Shown: in pieces, positions 53,189 through 63,500 of the stretch
Layout of the letters: each line of letters opens with the position of its first letter
How positions within the stretch are numbered: the first letter of the stretch is position 1
Assembly (NCBI RefSeq): GCF_013378445.1
Contig: NZ_JABXYK010000002.1
Coordinates: forward strand, 372,001-436,000
DNA: 64,000 nt
Reading direction: 5' to 3'
DNA from: Mycoplana rhizolycopersici
GTDB taxonomy: Bacteria; Pseudomonadota; Alphaproteobacteria; Rhizobiales; Rhizobiaceae
Notes under the pieces: generated by a model
The model's database searches: none
The model's input: only the letters and a program-made list of their open reading frames with translations
Told to the model about the DNA's origin: nothing
Translations under genes and position numbers: made by a program

Positions 53189-55615
53189 ATGACGAAGAAA
53201 ACGTCTGGCGCGAACGAAAACATGGCATTCCCGGTCCTGCCGCTGCGCGACATCGTGGTGTTTCCGCACATGATCGTGCCGCTGTTCGTTGGCCGCGAGA
53301 AGTCCATCCGCGCGCTGGAAGAGGTGATGGGGACGGACAAGCAGATCATGCTTGCCACCCAGATCAACGCCGGTGACGACGATCCGGAGCCCGATGCGAT
53401 CTACAAGGTCGGCACGGTTGCGAACGTATTGCAGCTGCTCAAGCTTCCCGACGGTACCGTGAAGGTGCTGGTCGAGGGCCGCGCACGCGCCGAAATCGAA
53501 AGCTACACCGACCGCGAGGACTTCTACGAGGCGATGGCGCATGTGCTGCCGGAACCCGAAGAGGATCCGGTCGAGATCGAGGCGCTGTCGCGCTCGGTCG
53601 TCTCCGAGTTCGAGAACTACGTAAAGCTGAACAAGAAGATCTCGCCGGAAGTTGTTGGCGCTGCAAGCCAGATCGAGGATTACTCGAAGCTGGCCGATAC
53701 GGTTGCCTCGCACCTTTCGATCAAGATCACCGAGAAGCAGGAGATGCTCGAGACGACCAGCGTCAAGCTGCGTCTGGAGAAGGCGCTCGGCTTCATGGAA
53801 GGCGAGATTTCCGTTCTGCAGGTCGAAAAGCGCATCCGCTCGCGCGTAAAGCGCCAGATGGAGAAGACCCAGCGCGAGTACTATCTGAACGAACAGATGA
53901 AGGCGATCCAGAAGGAACTCGGCGACGGCGAGGACGGCCGCGACGAGATGGCCGAACTGGAAGAGAAGATCGCCAAGGCCAAGCTCTCCAAGGAAGCCCG
54001 CGAGAAGGCGGATGCCGAGCTGAAGAAGCTGCGGCAGATGAGCCCGATGTCGGCGGAAGCCACCGTCGTGCGCAACTATCTCGACTGGCTGACCGGAATT
54101 CCGTGGGGCAAGAAGTCGAAGATCAAGACCGACCTCAACGCCGCGGAAAAGATTCTCGACGAGGATCATTTCGGTCTCGACAAGGTCAAGGAACGCATCG
54201 TCGAATATCTCGCCGTGCAGGCCCGTTCGACCAAGATCAAGGGGCCAATCCTGTGCCTCGTCGGTCCTCCGGGCGTCGGCAAGACCTCGCTCGCCAAGTC
54301 GATCGCCAAGGCAACCGGCCGCGAATATATCCGCATGGCGCTCGGCGGCGTGCGTGACGAGGCCGAGATCCGCGGTCACCGCCGCACCTACATCGGCTCG
54401 ATGCCCGGCAAGGTCATCCAGTCGATGAAGAAGGCGAAGAAGTCCAACCCGCTCTTCCTGCTCGACGAGATCGACAAGATGGGCATGGATTTCCGTGGCG
54501 ATCCGTCTTCGGCCCTGCTCGAGGTGCTCGATCCGGAACAGAACTCGACCTTCATGGACCATTACCTCGAGGTCGAATACGACCTGTCGAACGTGATGTT
54601 CGTGACGACGGCGAATACGCTGAACATCCCTGCGCCGCTAATGGACCGCATGGAAGTCATCCGTATCGCCGGCTATACTGAAGACGAGAAACGGGAGATC
54701 GCCAAGCGTCACCTTCTGCCGAAGGCGATCCGCGATCATGCGCTGCAGGAGAAGGAATTCTCCGTTACCGACGGCGCGCTGATGGCGGTGATCCAGCAGT
54801 ACACCCGCGAGGCCGGTGTCCGTAACTTCGAGCGCGAATTGATGAAGCTCGCCCGCAAGGCGGTCACCGAGATCATCAAGGGCAAGACGACCAAGGTCGA
54901 GGTGACGGCGGACAACATCCACGATTTCCTGGGTGTACCGCGCTTCCGTCACGGCGAGGCCGAACGCGACGACCAGGTCGGCGTGGTCACTGGGCTTGCC
55001 TGGACCGAGGTCGGCGGCGAACTGCTGACGATCGAAGGCGTGAGCCTGCCGGGTGGCAAGGGCCGCATGACGGTCACGGGCAACCTGAAGGACGTCATGA
55101 AGGAATCGATTTCGGCGGCGGCATCCTATGTTCGCTCGCGCGCCATCGATTTCGGCATCGAGCCGCCGCGCTTCGACAAGACCGACATCCACGTGCACGT
55201 GCCGGAAGGTGCGACGCCGAAGGACGGTCCGTCGGCCGGTATAGCCATGGCAACCGCCATCGTCTCCATCATGACCGGCATCCCGGTCTCGAAGGATGTG
55301 GCGATGACGGGCGAGGTAACGCTGCGCGGCCGGGTGCTGCCGATCGGCGGCCTGAAGGAAAAGCTGCTCGCGGCCCTTCGCGGCGGCATCAAGAAGGTGC
55401 TGATCCCGGAAGAAAACGCCAAGGATCTGGCGGAGATTCCGGACAACGTGAAGAACAACATGGAGATCATTCCGGTCTCGCGGATGGGCGAGGTGATCGA
55501 ACACGCCCTCGTTCGCAAGCCGGAGCCGATCGAATGGGATCCGACGACCGCCGATACGAAGGCGGTCGCACCGGTCGAATCGACCGACGACGCCGGTTCC
55601 GCCGTCGCTCATTGA
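53189..55615 (+). CDS. lon: ATP-dependent protease Lon
   Basis: An 808-residue AAA+ serine protease. N-terminal substrate-binding LON domain ([19 protein letters not shown], residues 12-210); coiled coil (about 200-300); Walker [10 protein letters not shown] (about 355); Walker [10 protein letters not shown] (about 423); proteolytic Ser in [14 protein letters not shown] (about 681) and Lys in [15 protein letters not shown] (about 724). It degrades misfolded proteins and regulators, including in rhizobia exopolysaccharide and cell-cycle factors. Usual length. Confidence 0.97.
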   Translation: MTKKTSGANENMAFPVLPLRDIVVFPHMIVPLFVGREKSIRALEEVMGTDKQIMLATQINAGDDDPEPDAIYKVGTVANVLQLLKLPDGTVKVLVEGRARAEIESYTDREDFYEAMAHVLPEPEEDPVEIEALSRSVVSEFENYVKLNKKISPEVVGAASQIEDYSKLADTVASHLSIKITEKQEMLETTSVKLRLEKALGFMEGEISVLQVEKRIRSRVKRQMEKTQREYYLNEQMKAIQKELGDGEDGRDEMAELEEKIAKAKLSKEAREKADAELKKLRQMSPMSAEATVVRNYLDWLTGIPWGKKSKIKTDLNAAEKILDEDHFGLDKVKERIVEYLAVQARSTKIKGPILCLVGPPGVGKTSLAKSIAKATGREYIRMALGGVRDEAEIRGHRRTYIGSMPGKVIQSMKKAKKSNPLFLLDEIDKMGMDFRGDPSSALLEVLDPEQNSTFMDHYLEVEYDLSNVMFVTTANTLNIPAPLMDRMEVIRIAGYTEDEKREIAKRHLLPKAIRDHALQEKEFSVTDGALMAVIQQYTREAGVRNFERELMKLARKAVTEIIKGKTTKVEVTADNIHDFLGVPRFRHGEAERDDQVGVVTGLAWTEVGGELLTIEGVSLPGGKGRMTVTGNLKDVMKESISAAASYVRSRAIDFGIEPPRFDKTDIHVHVPEGATPKDGPSAGIAMATAIVSIMTGIPVSKDVAMTGEVTLRGRVLPIGGLKEKLLAALRGGIKKVLIPEENAKDLAEIPDNVKNNMEIIPVSRMGEVIEHALVRKPEPIEWDPTTADTKAVAPVESTDDAGSAVAH

Positions 55616-55664
55616 CGTTGGAGCCAGCGCGGGAGATTCGTCTTCTCGCAGCTAAATGAAGCGG

Positions 55665-55692
55665 AAGGCCGGCAGCGATGCCGGCCTTTTTC
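55665..55692 (+). terminator. lon intrinsic terminator
   Basis: AAGGCCGGCA, loop GCGA, TGCCGGCC followed by TTTTT. A strong rho-independent stop 50 bases after lon. Confidence 0.85.
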
Positions 55693-55823
55693 ATGTAAAA
55701 GCCTGTGAAAAGCCCGGAATTTCAGCGTTTGCCGGTGAAATCCGGTTGCGGCGGGAAGGTCGATGCGTATTCTGCCCTCGACTTGGTATGAGTCGTTTCG
55801 AACCGTATGAAAGGGGTGGAAAC

Positions 55824-56099
55824 ATGAACAAGAACGAACTGGTCTCCGCAGTAGCTGAGAAGTCCGGCCTGTCGAAGACGGATGCCGCATCGGCTGTCGA
55901 TGCTGTATTCGAGACGATCCAGGGCGAACTGAAGAGCGGCGGTGACGTTCGCCTCGTCGGTTTTGGCAATTTTTCCGTATCGCGTCGCGAAGCTTCGAAG
56001 GGCCGTAACCTTTCGACCGGCGCAGAGATCGACATTCCGGCGCGCAACGTGCCGAAGTTCTCGGCCGGCAAGGGTCTGAAGGACGCCGTCAACGGCTGA
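55824..56099 (+). CDS. hupB: nucleoid protein HU-beta
   Basis: A 91-residue HU protein: MNKNELVSAVAEKSGLSKTD, GDVRLVGFGNFSVSRREASK, and the DNA-intercalating arm ending GRNLSTGAEIDIPARNVPKF. It bends and compacts DNA. Directly downstream of lon as in many rhizobia. ATG 55824 follows AAGGGGTGG. Confidence 0.96.
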   Translation: MNKNELVSAVAEKSGLSKTDAASAVDAVFETIQGELKSGGDVRLVGFGNFSVSRREASKGRNLSTGAEIDIPARNVPKFSAGKGLKDAVNG

Positions 56100-56135
56100 T
56101 TGCGCAAGCTAGTTCCGATTTCGGTCGGCGTAATG

Positions 56136-56161
56136 GGGCCCGGTTTTCCGGGCCCTTTTTC
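56136..56161 (+). terminator. hupB intrinsic terminator
   Basis: GGGCCCGG, loop TTTT, CCGGGCCC followed by TTTTT. Textbook stop 36 bases after hupB. Confidence 0.85.
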
Positions 56162-56183
56162 TTTGCTGCGGACCGTCGTCAAT

Positions 56184-56212
56184 CTGTCATCCGATCGTCA
56201 TCGCGCTGTAAC
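56184..56212 (+). promoter_or_regulatory. Pho box (three PhoB half-sites)
   Basis: CTGTCAT (56184), TCGTCAT (56195) and CTGTAAC (56206) follow each other at exactly 11-bp steps, the spacing and consensus (CTGTCAT) of PhoB direct repeats. They end 51 bases before the phytase-like ATG and take the place of a -35 box, indicating induction by phosphate starvation. Confidence 0.8.
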
Positions 56213-56263
56213 GGTGAGCCATCAGAACCCCGGAATTCGTTGACGCACACTTCGGAGGTTCAG

Positions 56264-58456
56264 ATGAAATCGCATTCTCTCATAGCCGGCCTCGCCGCCG
56301 CGCTCGCTGCATCGGTGGCGCCTGCCGCCCATGCCGAGCAAGTCTTCAATCGCATTGCTTCCTTCGCCGTGGCTGACAATCTCCCCGACGGCGTTGACCG
56401 GAAGGCGCCGACGTCGTCCGAGATCATCGCTGCCACGGCCGACGGAAACACGCTCGTCTATTCCGACAGCCCGCTGAAGGCGATCGGCTTCATCGACATC
56501 ACCGATGCCCGTGCGCCGAAGGCCGGCGGTACGGTTTCGTTCGAGGGCGAGCCGACCTCCGTTGCCATCGTCGGTGGCAAGGCGCTGGTCGCCGTCAATA
56601 CACGCGAGAGCTACGTCAAGCCGTCCGGCATTCTGGCAACCGTCGATATCGCCGGCAGGAAGATCGACGCGAGCTGCGATCTCGGCGGTCAGCCGGACTC
56701 CATCGCCATCAACAAGGACGCGACGCTTGCCGCCATCGCCATCGAGAACGAGCGCGACGAGGATGTCAACGACGGTGCCCTGCCGCAGATGCCGGCCGGC
56801 GAACTGGTGATCGTGTCGCTGAAGGACGGTGCTCCCGACTGCGCCTCGATCAAGCATGTCGCGCTGACCGGCCTGACCGAAATCGCGCCGGAGGACCCGG
56901 AGCCCGAATTCGTCTCCTTCAACAGCCGCGACGAGATCGTCGTCACGCTGCAGGAAAACAACCATATCGTGATCGTCGACGGCAAGTCCGGCACGGTGAA
57001 GTCGCATTTCTCCGCCGGCACGGTCGATCTGAAGAACATCGACACGAAGAAGGACGGCGCAATCGCCTTCACCGGCAAGAAGGATGCACAGAAGCGCGAG
57101 CCCGACGCGGTCAAGTGGCTCGACGATGATCGCCTCGTGATTGCCAATGAGGGCGACTGGGAAGGCGGCAGCCGCGGCTTCACCATCTTCGACCAGACCG
57201 GCAAGATGCTCTACGAAAGTGGCCCGTCCTTGGAGTATGCGATCGCCTCCATCGGCCACTATCCCGACAAGCGCAACTCCAAGGGCGTCGAGCCGGAAGG
57301 CCTGGAAGCAGCGAAGTTCGGCGACGATAACCTGTTCTTCGTCCTGTCGGAGCGGGCCTCGATCGTCGGCGTCTACAAGGATACCGGCGGCGAGCCGGAA
57401 CTGCTGCAACTGCTGCCGTCCGGCGTCGGCCCGGAAGGCGCTGTCGCCATTCCCGGCCGCAACCTGTTCGTGACGGCGAACGAGACCGATCTGGGCGAGG
57501 ACGGTGGCCCCCGCTCTCACGTCATGATCTATGAGCGCGGCGAAGGTACCGCCGCCTATCCGCAGATCCGCTCCGCTGACAAGGACGGGCTGCCGGTCGG
57601 CTTCGGCGCGCTGTCGGGCCTTGCCGCCGCGAAGGACGAGCCGGGCAAGCTCTTTGCCGTCAGCGACTCGTTCTATTCGTCCGATCCGGCAATCTTCACG
57701 ATCGACGCCACGCAGACACCGGCACTCATCACCGAGAAGCTGACGATCACCCGCGACGGTGCGCCGGCCCAGAAGCTGGACCTCGAAGGTATTGCCAATG
57801 ACGGAGAGGGCGGCTTCTGGCTCGCCTCCGAGGGCAATGCCGACAAGCTTTATGCGCATGCCATCATCAACGTGAACAAGAAGGGCGAGATCAAGAAGGA
57901 GATCGCCATTCCGGCCGAACTTCGCGCCGGCGAAACCCGTTTTGGCTTCGAGGGTGTCACCACCGTCGGCGAAGGCGACGACATGGTTCTCTGGATGGCG
58001 GTGCAGCGCGAGTGGAAGGACGACGAGAAGGGCTCCGTGAAGCTCGTTTCCTACAAGCCTTCGACCGAGGAATGGGGCGCCGTCCGCTATCCGCTGGAGA
58101 AGGCCGATGGCGGCTGGGTCGGCCTCTCGGAAATCACCGTGAACGGCGACTATGCCTATGTCATCGAGCGGGACAACCTGGTCGGCAAGGATGCGAAGCT
58201 GAAGAAGCTTTACCGCGTCGCCCTGGCCGATCTCAAGCCGGCCAAGCTCGGCGGCGAATTGCCCGTGGTGAAGAAGGAAGAGGTGCGCGACCTCATTCCT
58301 GATCTGAAGGCGCTCAACGGTTATGTCGTCGACAAGGTCGAAGGCTTCACCATCGACGCGGCTGGTAATGGCTATGTCGTGACCGACAATGACGGGGTGG
58401 ATGGCTCGTCCGGCGAGACACTGTTCTTCGGTGTCGGCCCGGTCAATGCGATGTGA
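56264..58456 (+). CDS. phytase-like esterase, secreted (Pho regulon)
   Basis: A 730-residue secreted protein. Signal peptide at residues 1-24 (ends APAAHAEQ). The first part (residues 30-400) reads as a beta-propeller of repeated strands (GKALVAVNTRESY, LVIVSLKDG, IVIVDGKSG). The second half resembles the esterase-like activity of phytase family (PF13449-like): QKLDLEGIANDGEGGFWLAS, TRFGFEGVTTVGEGDDMVLW, DKVEGFTIDAAGNGYVVTDN. It probably releases phosphate from organic phosphoesters, as its Pho box suggests; catalytic residues are not certain. ATG 56264 has GGAGG six bases upstream. Confidence 0.82.
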   Translation: MKSHSLIAGLAAALAASVAPAAHAEQVFNRIASFAVADNLPDGVDRKAPTSSEIIAATADGNTLVYSDSPLKAIGFIDITDARAPKAGGTVSFEGEPTSVAIVGGKALVAVNTRESYVKPSGILATVDIAGRKIDASCDLGGQPDSIAINKDATLAAIAIENERDEDVNDGALPQMPAGELVIVSLKDGAPDCASIKHVALTGLTEIAPEDPEPEFVSFNSRDEIVVTLQENNHIVIVDGKSGTVKSHFSAGTVDLKNIDTKKDGAIAFTGKKDAQKREPDAVKWLDDDRLVIANEGDWEGGSRGFTIFDQTGKMLYESGPSLEYAIASIGHYPDKRNSKGVEPEGLEAAKFGDDNLFFVLSERASIVGVYKDTGGEPELLQLLPSGVGPEGAVAIPGRNLFVTANETDLGEDGGPRSHVMIYERGEGTAAYPQIRSADKDGLPVGFGALSGLAAAKDEPGKLFAVSDSFYSSDPAIFTIDATQTPALITEKLTITRDGAPAQKLDLEGIANDGEGGFWLASEGNADKLYAHAIINVNKKGEIKKEIAIPAELRAGETRFGFEGVTTVGEGDDMVLWMAVQREWKDDEKGSVKLVSYKPSTEEWGAVRYPLEKADGGWVGLSEITVNGDYAYVIERDNLVGKDAKLKKLYRVALADLKPAKLGGELPVVKKEEVRDLIPDLKALNGYVVDKVEGFTIDAAGNGYVVTDNDGVDGSSGETLFFGVGPVNAM

Positions 58457-58481
58457 TCAACTCCTGCAGGGTTGAATAGGC

Positions 58482-58512
58482 AAGAGGCCGGAAGCATCGC
58501 TTCCGGCCTCTT
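58482..58512. terminator. bidirectional terminator
   Basis: AAGAGGCCGGAAGC and GCTTCCGGCCTCTT form a perfect 14-bp stem around ATC, between the converging phytase-like and MarR genes. The flanks lack long T-runs, but the stem is strong. Confidence 0.75.
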
Positions 58513-58548
58513 CGCATTTGGAGTCTGCCGATGTCGTGGCTTATTCAA

Positions 58549-59034
58549 TCAGGGGTTTGTGGCTACACGTGGCTCGAGGATCTGGCTCGCCGTCTCGTCG
58601 CGTTCGCGCTGCAGTTCCACCGTCCGGGCGCTGAGACACTCGAGAATCTCGGCGAGCTGACTTTTCTGATCCTCGTTGAGAACGTCGAAGATGCAGTGGA
58701 TGATCTTCTGCTTGGGTTCCAGCGCCGCGTTCATCACGGTGCGTCCCGTCTCTGTGATCGACACGATCTTCGCGCGCCGGTCTTTCGGATCGGGCTCCCT
58801 CACCACCAGCTTGTCCCGCTCCAGCCCGTCGATCGCCTCTGTCACGGTGCGCGGCGCAAAGCCCAGCGCAGCCGCGATATCGGTGGAACGCTGCGGGCCT
58901 TCGCAGGAGAGAAGGAAGAGAAACTTGCTGCGCGCAAGTGATACGCCTTCATCCATCATGCATTCGTTCACCAGGCGGCTGACCTGATGGTAGAGCTTGA
59001 ACATTCCCTGCGAGATTTCCAGCGTATCTGTCAT
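58549..59034 (-). CDS. MarR-family transcriptional regulator
   Basis: A 161-residue winged-helix protein: RSTDIAAALGFAPRTVTEAI is the recognition helix and REPDPKDRRAKIVSITETGR the wing with the MarR DxRA pattern. MarR proteins sense phenolic or oxidative signals and repress nearby genes. A palindromic site lies upstream at 59040-59055. The YhaO-like gene is divergent, so it may be controlled by this regulator. ATG 59034 is chosen because the longer frame reads through the operator. Confidence 0.87.
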   Translation of the reverse strand: MTDTLEISQGMFKLYHQVSRLVNECMMDEGVSLARSKFLFLLSCEGPQRSTDIAAALGFAPRTVTEAIDGLERDKLVVREPDPKDRRAKIVSITETGRTVMNAALEPKQKIIHCIFDVLNEDQKSQLAEILECLSARTVELQRERDETASQILEPRVATNP

Positions 59035-59039
59035 GGCGA

Positions 59040-59055
59040 CACTGTATATATAGTG
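59040..59055. promoter_or_regulatory. MarR operator candidate
   Basis: CACTGTATATATAGTG has CACT(G/A)TATATA arms with one mismatch pair, right at the MarR start. It suits autorepression. Confidence 0.6.
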
Positions 59056-59222
59056 AGGGACCATGTCAAAAGAATTGAAGCGCCTTTCGTGAAGAATGGA
59101 TCGATTTATTGAACAATGGTTCAGATCGCGACTCGGCGTGTTGCAATATTCGGGCGTGAATAAGCTGGTGACTGTTCCGGCAGGCCATTGACCATCGGCC
59201 AATGCCTGCGGGAAGGTCGGTC

Positions 59223-60500
59223 ATGCCCTTTCGTTTCGTGCACACCGCCGACCTGCATCTGGATTCGCCGATCGCTTCGCTCGCCTTGCGCAACGCCGAA
59301 CTGGCCGAGCTTGTGCGGGGGGCGACGCGGCGGACGCTTGAACGGATCGTCGACCTTGCCATCAGCGAGGAGGCTGATGCCCTCGTCGTCGCCGGCGATC
59401 TCTATGACGGTGCGCAGACATCGATGTCCACAGCCCTTTTCCTCGTCGCGCAGATGCGGCGGCTGCAGGCTGCGGGCATTCGCGTCTTCATCATCCGTGG
59501 CAATCACGATGCCCAGTCGCAAATCACCCGGGAGCTGACGTTTCCGGACAATGTCCATGTCTTCGATGGGCGAGGGCGGCCCGTGAAGGCAGGCATGCTT
59601 GCGAACGGCCGCGAGGTCCACATGCACGGTATCAGCTTCGGCCAGCCGCACGCTCCCGCAAGCCTGCTGCCGTCCTATCGCGCGCCGGTCGCGGATGCGA
59701 TCAATATCGGCCTGATGCATACGAGCCTTGCCGGTTCCGCCCGCCACGACAACTATGCGCCCGCCAGCATCGCCGACCTTGCGGCGCACGGCTTCGACTA
59801 CTGGGCACTCGGGCATATCCACCAGCGGGCCGTCCATATGGAACGACCATTTGTCGTCATGCCAGGCATTCCGCAGGGACGTGACATCAACGAGGCCGGC
59901 TCGAAATCCGTCACCCTCGTCACGATAGACGAGGAGGGCACGTTTTCTCTCGATGAGCGCTTTCTGGCGATCGCCGCCTTCGAGCGCGTGACGGTGGACA
60001 TTGCCGGTATCGAAGAATGGCAGGCCATGTTGCGGGCGGTGCGCCAGCAACTGGCGCAGGCAAAGCACGATGTGCATGCGGACCACCTCGTCTGCCGCCT
60101 GACCCTTGCCGGTACGACGCCGCTCGCCTGGCGCCTGCAGCGCGATCAGGACCTGCTGGCGGCGGAATTGCAGGCGGTCGCAGACGGTATCGGCGGCTGC
60201 TGGATCGAATCCGTGGAGCTTGCCGTAGGCCGCGCTATTGAAGAGCGATCCGGCGAGGACGTCGGCGCGCTTGCCGAACTCGGGGCGATCATCGAGCGCG
60301 ATATCCTTCCCACGCACGCTTACAGGACAGAGTTGCGCGAGACGCTGACCGGCCTGATGGCGCAGCTGCCGCGGGAGGTGCGCGACCTCTTGGGGGCGGA
60401 CGAGGAAGGGGAAGAGGCGCTGCTGGCACTCGTCTCGGCGCGCGGTGCGGCCGAGATCCTGCCGAAGCTGGCGTCCGGCGGCGATGGGGAAACCGCCTGA
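59223..60500 (+). CDS. YhaO/SbcD-like DNA repair metallophosphoesterase
   Basis: A 425-residue nuclease-type phosphoesterase: TADLHLDSPI (residues 8-17), VVAGDLYDGAQ (about 56), IRGNHDAQSQ (about 86), and a GHIH motif (YWALGHIHQRAV, about 197-208). These fit YhaO-type Mre11/SbcD relatives. The C-terminal 150 residues are a capping region. Translation is coupled to the ATPase gene (TGATG). The pair is thought to process DNA ends, as Mre11-Rad50 does. ATG 59223. Confidence 0.85.
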   Translation: MPFRFVHTADLHLDSPIASLALRNAELAELVRGATRRTLERIVDLAISEEADALVVAGDLYDGAQTSMSTALFLVAQMRRLQAAGIRVFIIRGNHDAQSQITRELTFPDNVHVFDGRGRPVKAGMLANGREVHMHGISFGQPHAPASLLPSYRAPVADAINIGLMHTSLAGSARHDNYAPASIADLAAHGFDYWALGHIHQRAVHMERPFVVMPGIPQGRDINEAGSKSVTLVTIDEEGTFSLDERFLAIAAFERVTVDIAGIEEWQAMLRAVRQQLAQAKHDVHADHLVCRLTLAGTTPLAWRLQRDQDLLAAELQAVADGIGGCWIESVELAVGRAIEERSGEDVGALAELGAIIERDILPTHAYRTELRETLTGLMAQLPREVRDLLGADEEGEEALLALVSARGAAEILPKLASGGDGETA

Positions 60501-63500
60501 TGCGCCTGAACCGCCTCGATCTTGCCCGCTATGGCAAGTTTACCGACAAGAGCCTGGACTTCGGCCCGGCGCGACCGGGGATATCCGATTTTCACCTGGT
60601 CTACGGACCGAACGAGGCCGGCAAGTCGACGCTGTTTTCCGCCTATCTCGATCTTCTCTTCGGCATCGAGACGCAAAGCGCCTACGGCTTCCTTCATCCC
60701 TATCCGACGATGCGGGTCGGCGGCGACCTCACGATCGGCACGGAACGCCACGAGGTGGCGCGGCTGAAGCGGCGGCAGGGCTCGCTCGTCGCCGCGGATG
60801 ACAGGCCCTTGCCGGACGCGCTCTTCGCCGCGGCGCTGGGGGGCATGGACCGTCAGGCCTACCAGCTGATGTTCTCGCTCGATGACGACAGCATCGAGCG
60901 GGGTGGCGAAAGCATCCTCAAGAGCGAGGGCGAACTGGGGGCGCTGCTCTTCTCGGCAAGTTCCGGCCTTTCGGGCGTCGGCGCGGGGCTGGAACGCCTG
61001 AAGGCCGAGGCCGACGCCTTTTTCCGGCCGCAGGGCCGCAAGCACCGGCTTTCGGCGATGAAGGCGGAAATCGAGGAACTCAAGGAAAAGCGCAGGCACG
61101 TCGATGTCGCCGCGCGGGAATACGGCGCCCTGACCCGCCAGCTGGAAGCCTCCACCGCAGCCTATGACGATGCGTTTCAAAAGCGCGGCGAGGCCAGGCG
61201 GCAGCTCGACGAGATTGAGCGCAAGCTGGCCGCGATGCCGCTGCTGCACCGGCTTCGCGCCTTTCGCGCCCAGCTGGATGCCTACGATCTTGGAGAAACG
61301 CCGCCGCGGGAGTGGACGGCGGCCGTCAATCAGCTGATGCTGCAGGAGGCCGAATTGGCCGCCCGCCGCGAAAGCCTCCTTGCCGAGCTTGCACAGCGGC
61401 GACAGGCTCTGGAAGGCTTTCCTCCGGATCCGCCGGTCCTGCTGCTCGAGGCCGATATCGTCGATCTCGCGGGTTCGGATCTGGAGGCGCGCTACCGCAC
61501 CGCCCGCATCGATCTCGACGGGCGGATCGGCGAACGCGAACGCATCGATGCGGAAATCGCCGAGAAGCGCATCCTGCTCGGCATTCCCTCGGGGCTCGAC
61601 ACGCTCTCCCTCATGCTGCCGGCGGATCGCGCGGAGGCGCTGTCGAGCCTTGCCGCATCCCGCTCGGGCATCGACGAACGGCTCGCGGCGGCAAGGCGGG
61701 AGGAAGAGGAGGCAGTTCGCGCCCTCGCGGTGACGGAGGAAAAGGCCGAACATGCCGGCGCTTCCGATGAAGCGCCTGACGGCGACGCGGCGCGCGACGG
61801 CCTGACAAGGCTGATCCGGCTGGGGCGCCAGAATGCCGCGCGCCTGCGCGAGGCCGAACGCGACGTCGCAGCCGCGAGGCAGGCGTCATCTTCCGCGCTT
61901 GCCAATCTGTCGTGGCGTGCTGATCTGGAGGCATTGCGCGCGCTCGACGTACCGGGGCGCGAGATGATCGATACCCTGCGGCAGGCGATCCGCCGCCATA
62001 TCGAAACGGTCGCCCAGATTGACGAGCAGATCCGTTTGACCGAGCGGGATCAGTCCGGCCGACGCGCGGGCCTGGAGCGCATGCGCCGCTCGGAGCCGCT
62101 GATCGGCGATGAGGATGCCATGGTTTTGCGCGCGCGGCGCGACGCGGCCTGGCGGGCGCATCGTGCAGCCCTGGATGCGACCTCGGCCCATCACTTCGAG
62201 ACGGTGATGCTGGACGATGATCGCGCCGCCGCGCAACGCCTGGCGCAGGCCGGCAGGCTTTCGGAGATGCGGCTGGCCGAAAAGACGATTGCCGAGGGCG
62301 AGGCGCGGCTGGAAGCACTGCAGGACGAACTTAGGCGCGTCGCCAGCGACGGTTTCGCGGCAATTGCGCGGACCGAAGCGATCATATCGCGCTGCGGCCT
62401 GCCGGTCGCAGTTACACATCTGACCCGGGGAGCATCGGCGGGCAACCGTGCGGGCAGGCTTGCCACCGCATCGCTCGGTGCCGCCGCCGTCTCCCGATCG
62501 GAAGACAGTGTCGATGAGGAACCGGATGCCGTCGCCGGTGCGCTGGAAACCGCTCTTGGTGAACTGGAGAGGATCGAACGCTGGCTTGAACGCCGCGCCG
62601 TTGCTCTGGCGGATGCCGAACTCGCGTCCGAGCGGGAGGCGGGTTTCGAGCTCGCCGAGCGGGAGGCAAGGGTGCTTGCGCATCGCCTTGCCGCCGCGCT
62701 CGGGGTGCGTGAGCCTGATGCGGTCTCAACGGCAGTGCTGGACGAGCTTCTCGATCTCGCGCAGGAACGCGCCGATGCGCTTGCCGACAGCACCGCCCGT
62801 AGGCAGGCGGCCGCCGAGGCACATCGATCGGCGAAGCAGCGTCTTGCGGAGCGCACGGCGGCCCTGAGGGTGGCGCAGGCTGCGGTCGAGGACTGGCGCG
62901 CGGCATGGGACGCCGCCTGCGAGGACACCTGGCTTTCCGCGGCGGGCATCAAGGGTGATGCCGCACGCGCGGGCGAGCGCCTCCCGCTCATTCATGCGCT
63001 CTCGCGCCTGGTGGAGGCGCGCCGCGATCTCGACCGCCGCATCGACGGCATGCGCCGCGACGAGGCGGACTATCGCCGCCGTGCAACCGATCTGGCGGCG
63101 CGGGCCGGTGACGAGCCGGCCGCCGATCCGCTCGGCACGGTCAAGGCGCTTTCCGATCGCCTCCAGCGCGCCCGGGACATGCAGGCGCGCCGCAAGGCCC
63201 TCGATGCCGAGCTCGAGCGGCTGGAGAAGGAGCATGCGGCCGTGGAGGACCGAAGCGCGATCCATGACCAGCGTACGCGCGATATCTGCGGCGCGCTCGG
63301 TTGCGAGACGCTTTCGGAGGCCTCGTTTGCACTGGAGCGCTACAGGGAGCGCGAGGAACTGAGGCAGCGCGTCGACGATACCGCCCACGATCTCGCCCGA
63401 CAGATGCTGGCGGGAAGCGCGGAGGAAGCCGAAGCGGCGTTGATCGCCACCGACGAAGCTGAACTCCTTGCCGAGAAGGATCGCCTGCGCGCCGTCCACG

